Origin: Pseudomonadota bacterium
Lineage (GTDB): Bacteria > Pseudomonadota > Gammaproteobacteria > Pseudomonadales > UBA5518
Direction of reading: 5' to 3'
NCBI GenBank assembly: GCA_022705125.1
Contig: JAKJFB010000094.1
Location: 1-9,143 of the forward strand
Length of the DNA: 9,143 nt
Shown here: piece after piece, positions 7,141 to 9,143 of the stretch
How positions within the stretch are numbered: position 1 is the stretch's first letter
How the letters are laid out: every line of letters starts with the position of its first letter
Translations under genes and position numbers: made by a program
Notes under the pieces: generated by a model
Told to the model about the DNA's origin: nothing
The model's input: only the letters and a program-made list of their open reading frames with translations
Databases searched by the model: none

Positions 7141-8121
7141 ATGAAAAAGCCCGTTCGCGTAACCGTCACCGGCGCCGCCGGCCAGATCAGCTACAGCCTG
7201 CTGTTCCGTATCGCCTCGGGCGCGATGCTCGGTCCCGACCAGCCGGTGATCCTGCACATGCTGGAAATCACGCCCGCGCTCGACGCACTGCGCGGCGTGG
7301 CGATGGAGCTCGAGGACTGCGCCTTCCCGCTGCTGGCCGGTGTCGTTGCCACCGACAAGCTCGAAGAAGCCTTCAAGGATGTGAATTACGCGCTGCTGGT
7401 CGGCGCCCGTCCGCGCGGCCCGGGCATGGAGCGCAAGGACCTGCTCGAAGCCAACGCCGCGATCTTCTCGGTGCAGGGCAAGGCAATCAACGCCGCCGCC
7501 GCGCGCGACATCCGCATCCTCGTGGTCGGCAACCCGGCCAACACCAATGCGCTGATCGCCCAGCGCAACGCGCCGGACATCAACCCGCGCCAGTTCACCG
7601 CGATGACGCGCCTCGACCACAACCGCGCCATCACGCAACTGGCGAACAAGACCGGCAACCCGGTCACCGCGGTCACGCACATGACGATCTGGGGCAACCA
7701 CTCCTCGACGCAGTACCCCGACCTGTACAACGCGAAGGTCAACGGCAAGGCGGCCATCGAGCTGGTCGACCGCGGCTGGTACGAGAACGACTTCATCCCG
7801 TCGGTGCAGCAGCGCGGCGCCGCCATCATCAAGGCGCGCGGCGCCTCGTCGGCGGCCTCCGCGGCCTCGGCGGCCATCGACCACATCCGCACCTGGATGC
7901 TCGGCACGCCGGACGGCGACTGGGTGTCGATGGCGGTGCCCTCGGACGGCAGCTACGGCATCGCGCAGGGCCTGATCTACTCCTTCCCCTGCGTGTGCAA
8001 GGACGGCGACTGGCAGATCGTGCAGGGTGCGGACATCAACGATTTCTCGCGCGCGAAAATGCAGGCCACCGAACAGGAGCTCACCGAGGAGCGCGACGCA
8101 GTCGCTCACCTGCTGCCCTGA
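7141..8121 (+). CDS. mdh: Malate dehydrogenase (NAD-dependent, cytosolic-type)
   Basis: This enzyme interconverts malate and oxaloacetate with NAD in the TCA cycle. The product is 326 aa, the length of the bacterial cytosolic-type MDH group rather than the 312-aa E. coli type. The dinucleotide-binding turn TGAAGQIS is at 10-17; the third glycine of GxxGxxG is Ser here. Substrate-loop arginines lie in [15 protein letters not shown] (88-102). GNPANTN is at 130-136, the catalytic Asp is in TRLDHNRA (Asp159), and the catalytic His is in IWGNHSST (His187). ATG at 7141 has AGGA nine bases upstream. The frame continues upstream without a stop, but that extension shows no family homology and covers the promoter. 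It appears to be monocistronic or weakly linked to the following PilZ gene through a hairpin. Confidence 0.97.
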   Translation: MKKPVRVTVTGAAGQISYSLLFRIASGAMLGPDQPVILHMLEITPALDALRGVAMELEDCAFPLLAGVVATDKLEEAFKDVNYALLVGARPRGPGMERKDLLEANAAIFSVQGKAINAAAARDIRILVVGNPANTNALIAQRNAPDINPRQFTAMTRLDHNRAITQLANKTGNPVTAVTHMTIWGNHSSTQYPDLYNAKVNGKAAIELVDRGWYENDFIPSVQQRGAAIIKARGASSAASAASAAIDHIRTWMLGTPDGDWVSMAVPSDGSYGIAQGLIYSFPCVCKDGDWQIVQGADINDFSRAKMQATEQELTEERDAVAHLLP

Positions 8122-8127
8122 CCGGCC

Positions 8128-8160
8128 CGGGCACGGGAGCCGCTCGCGTCCCCGTGCCCG
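8128..8160 (+). terminator. Strong hairpin after mdh (possible terminator or attenuator)
   Basis: CGGGCACGGG (8128-8137) and CCCGTGCCCG (8151-8160) form a perfect 10-bp GC-rich stem with a 13-base loop. It begins 7 bases after the mdh stop. The downstream side is C-rich and lacks a T-run, so it is not a standard intrinsic terminator. It may protect the mdh 3' end, cause partial termination, or affect translation of the PilZ gene, whose ATG lies 22 bases beyond. Confidence 0.55.
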
Positions 8161-8182
8161 TCCCCCCGCCGCGCTCGAACCG

Positions 8183-8981
8183 ATGGCGAAACGCATGACC
8201 GTAGACGGACTGAGAAAGCTGTTCAGCGGATTGCTGGGAAGGCACAAGGCCGAGGAGGCGGCGCCCCCCGATGCCGAACTGCGCGCGAGTTTCGAGCAGA
8301 CCGTGATCCGCCTGCAGCAGATGGTGGAGGAGCGCAGCTTCGTCGACGTGCGCTTCCCCGGGCGCGCCGACAGCGTCTACCAGAGCCTGATCCTCAAGGT
8401 GGACCCGCACGAGCGCTACGTGCTGATCGACGAACTGTTCCCCGCGCACGGACAATACTTCATCTCGCCCGGCGACGAGGTCGAGATCAGCAGCGTGCGC
8501 CGCGGCATACCGGTGCGCTTCCACAGCTGGGTCAAGTCCATCAGCATCGACGAGATCGACGGCCTGCCCGCCTACCGCCTGGCGCTGCCCGACAGCGTGC
8601 AGGCCAAGCAGCGCCGCACCCATTTCCGCCTTGCGCTCGACGCCGACAGCGGCGTGCGCCTGCGCATCCGCGGCCCCGACGGCGAGCGCCTGCTCTGCAC
8701 CGTGCTGAACCTGTCGCAGAACGGCCTCGGCTTCAGCTGCCAGGGCAACCTGAGCGACAGCCTGCGCGGGAGCCCGCTGCTGCGCAACTGCCTGCTGAGC
8801 ATCCCGGGGCAGCCCGATATCGGCTGCGATCTCGAGGCGCGCAGCTTCGAGTTCCGCAAGCAGCCGCCACACCGTGGTCGGCGCGCGCCTCGACAACCTT
8901 GCTCCGGCCAGCGCCAGGCAGCTCGAGCAGTACCTCGTGCTCACGCAGCGCCAGCAGCGCCGCGAAACCGTGCGACGCTGA
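8183..8981 (+). CDS. YcgR-like flagellar brake / PilZ-domain c-di-GMP receptor, with apparent frameshift
   Basis: YcgR-type proteins bind c-di-GMP through a C-terminal PilZ domain and slow the flagellar motor by contacting the stator or FliG. The N-terminal half (about residues 35-135) has the layout of a YcgR N-domain (SLILKVDPHERYVLIDELFP; GDEVEISSVRRGIPVRFHS). The PilZ domain has the RRxxFR motif at 144-149 (RRTHFR) and NLSQNG at 176-181, the (D/N)xSxxG motif, so ligand-binding residues are intact. After Arg225 the frame changes. Removing one A at 8858-8859 gives SSRHTVVGARLDN and a family-like ending QLEQYLVLTQRQQRR, stopping at TGA 8979-8981 (265 aa). As sequenced, the frame runs to 9040 with Pro/Arg-rich nonsense over the next gene. 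ATG 8183 has no clear Shine-Dalgarno sequence; ATG 8195 is an alternative. Confidence 0.85.
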
Positions 8982-9143
8982 TCAGGCCAGCTCGCGCAGC
9001 ACCACCACCGGTGGCGTGTCCACCACGCGACGGCAGGTGAACACGCCGAGCAACGCGGCAATCACCGCACCCGCGAGCGGCCCCAGCAGCCAGAGCAGCG
9101 GGTGCACGCGAAACGCCAGGTCCATCAGCCGCGTCTGCACCAG
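8982..9143 (-). CDS. FtsX/YbbP-like ABC transporter permease, C-terminal fragment (cut by window edge)
   Basis: The last 53 codons of a minus-strand gene enter from the right edge and end at TGA 8984-8982. They encode one hydrophobic segment, PLLWLLGPLAGAVIAALLGVF, preceded by RVHP. The ending is CRRVVDTPPVVVLRELA. A final transmembrane helix followed by a short basic tail with TPP-x-VLRE is the usual C-terminus of FtsX-family ABC permeases such as YbbP, which act in the inner membrane with an ATPase partner. The call rests on a short fragment, so the subfamily (YbbP versus LolC/E or MacB-like) is open. The gene is convergent with the PilZ gene, with no bases between the stops. Confidence 0.65.
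   Translation of the reverse strand: MVQTRLMDLAFRVHPLLWLLGPLAGAVIAALLGVFTCRRVVDTPPVVVLRELA

Noticed and set aside
6032..7144. Plus-strand open frame of 370 codons opposite ttcA
   Set aside because: Antisense shadow of ttcA; it ends over the mdh start codon and has no domain features.
7009..8247. Minus-strand open frame of 412 codons opposite mdh
   Set aside because: Antisense to mdh across its whole length and through the mdh promoter; no recognisable product.
1..9143. CRISPR arrays, tRNA/rRNA genes, insertion sequences, phage attachment sites
   Set aside because: I looked on both strands and saw no regularly spaced repeats, cloverleaf-like sequences, transposase genes or terminal repeats.

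Overview
The window is GC-rich chromosomal DNA from a gammaproteobacterium-like organism. The evidence is the fliE-fliF-fliG-fliH-fliI-fliJ-(fliK) gene order, a sigma-54 type promoter in front of fliE, a TtcA tRNA thiolase, and a YcgR-like PilZ protein. The lineage below class cannot be fixed from the sequence alone. Coding density is very high, and many long opposite-strand open frames are GC-driven shadows.

Left and centre (about 1-5954, minus strand): the first part of a flagellar basal-body and export operon, transcribed right to left. fliE (rod/MS-ring junction) comes first, then fliF (MS ring), fliG (rotor/switch), fliH, fliI and fliJ (export ATPase complex), and the first 36 codons of fliK (hook-length control), cut by the window edge. 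Several junctions overlap (fliF/fliG, ATGA at fliH/fliI, GTGA at fliI/fliJ), which points to translational coupling. A good sigma-54 promoter match lies about 120 bases upstream of fliE.

Middle right (6134-7140): ttcA, for 2-thiocytidine at tRNA position 32, runs on the minus strand upstream of the flagellar operon. It is divergent from mdh. The 167-base region between them holds a convincing sigma-70 promoter for mdh, a weaker -10 for ttcA, and a perfect 7+7 inverted repeat between the two.

Right (7141-9143): mdh (malate dehydrogenase, 326 aa), then a 10-bp perfect hairpin. Next comes a YcgR-like c-di-GMP receptor gene with both PilZ motifs and an apparent single-base frameshift near its 3' end. 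Its restored stop abuts the stop of a convergent gene, the C-terminal end of an FtsX/YbbP-like ABC transporter permease.

The functional theme is flagellar assembly, plus a candidate c-di-GMP flagellar brake a few genes away, interleaved with housekeeping genes. I found no clearly new biological system. The points most worth a second look are the frameshift and back-to-back stops of the PilZ gene, the palindrome in the ttcA/mdh divergent promoter region, the unbroken glycine ladder in FliH, and the small duplication at the fliE stop.
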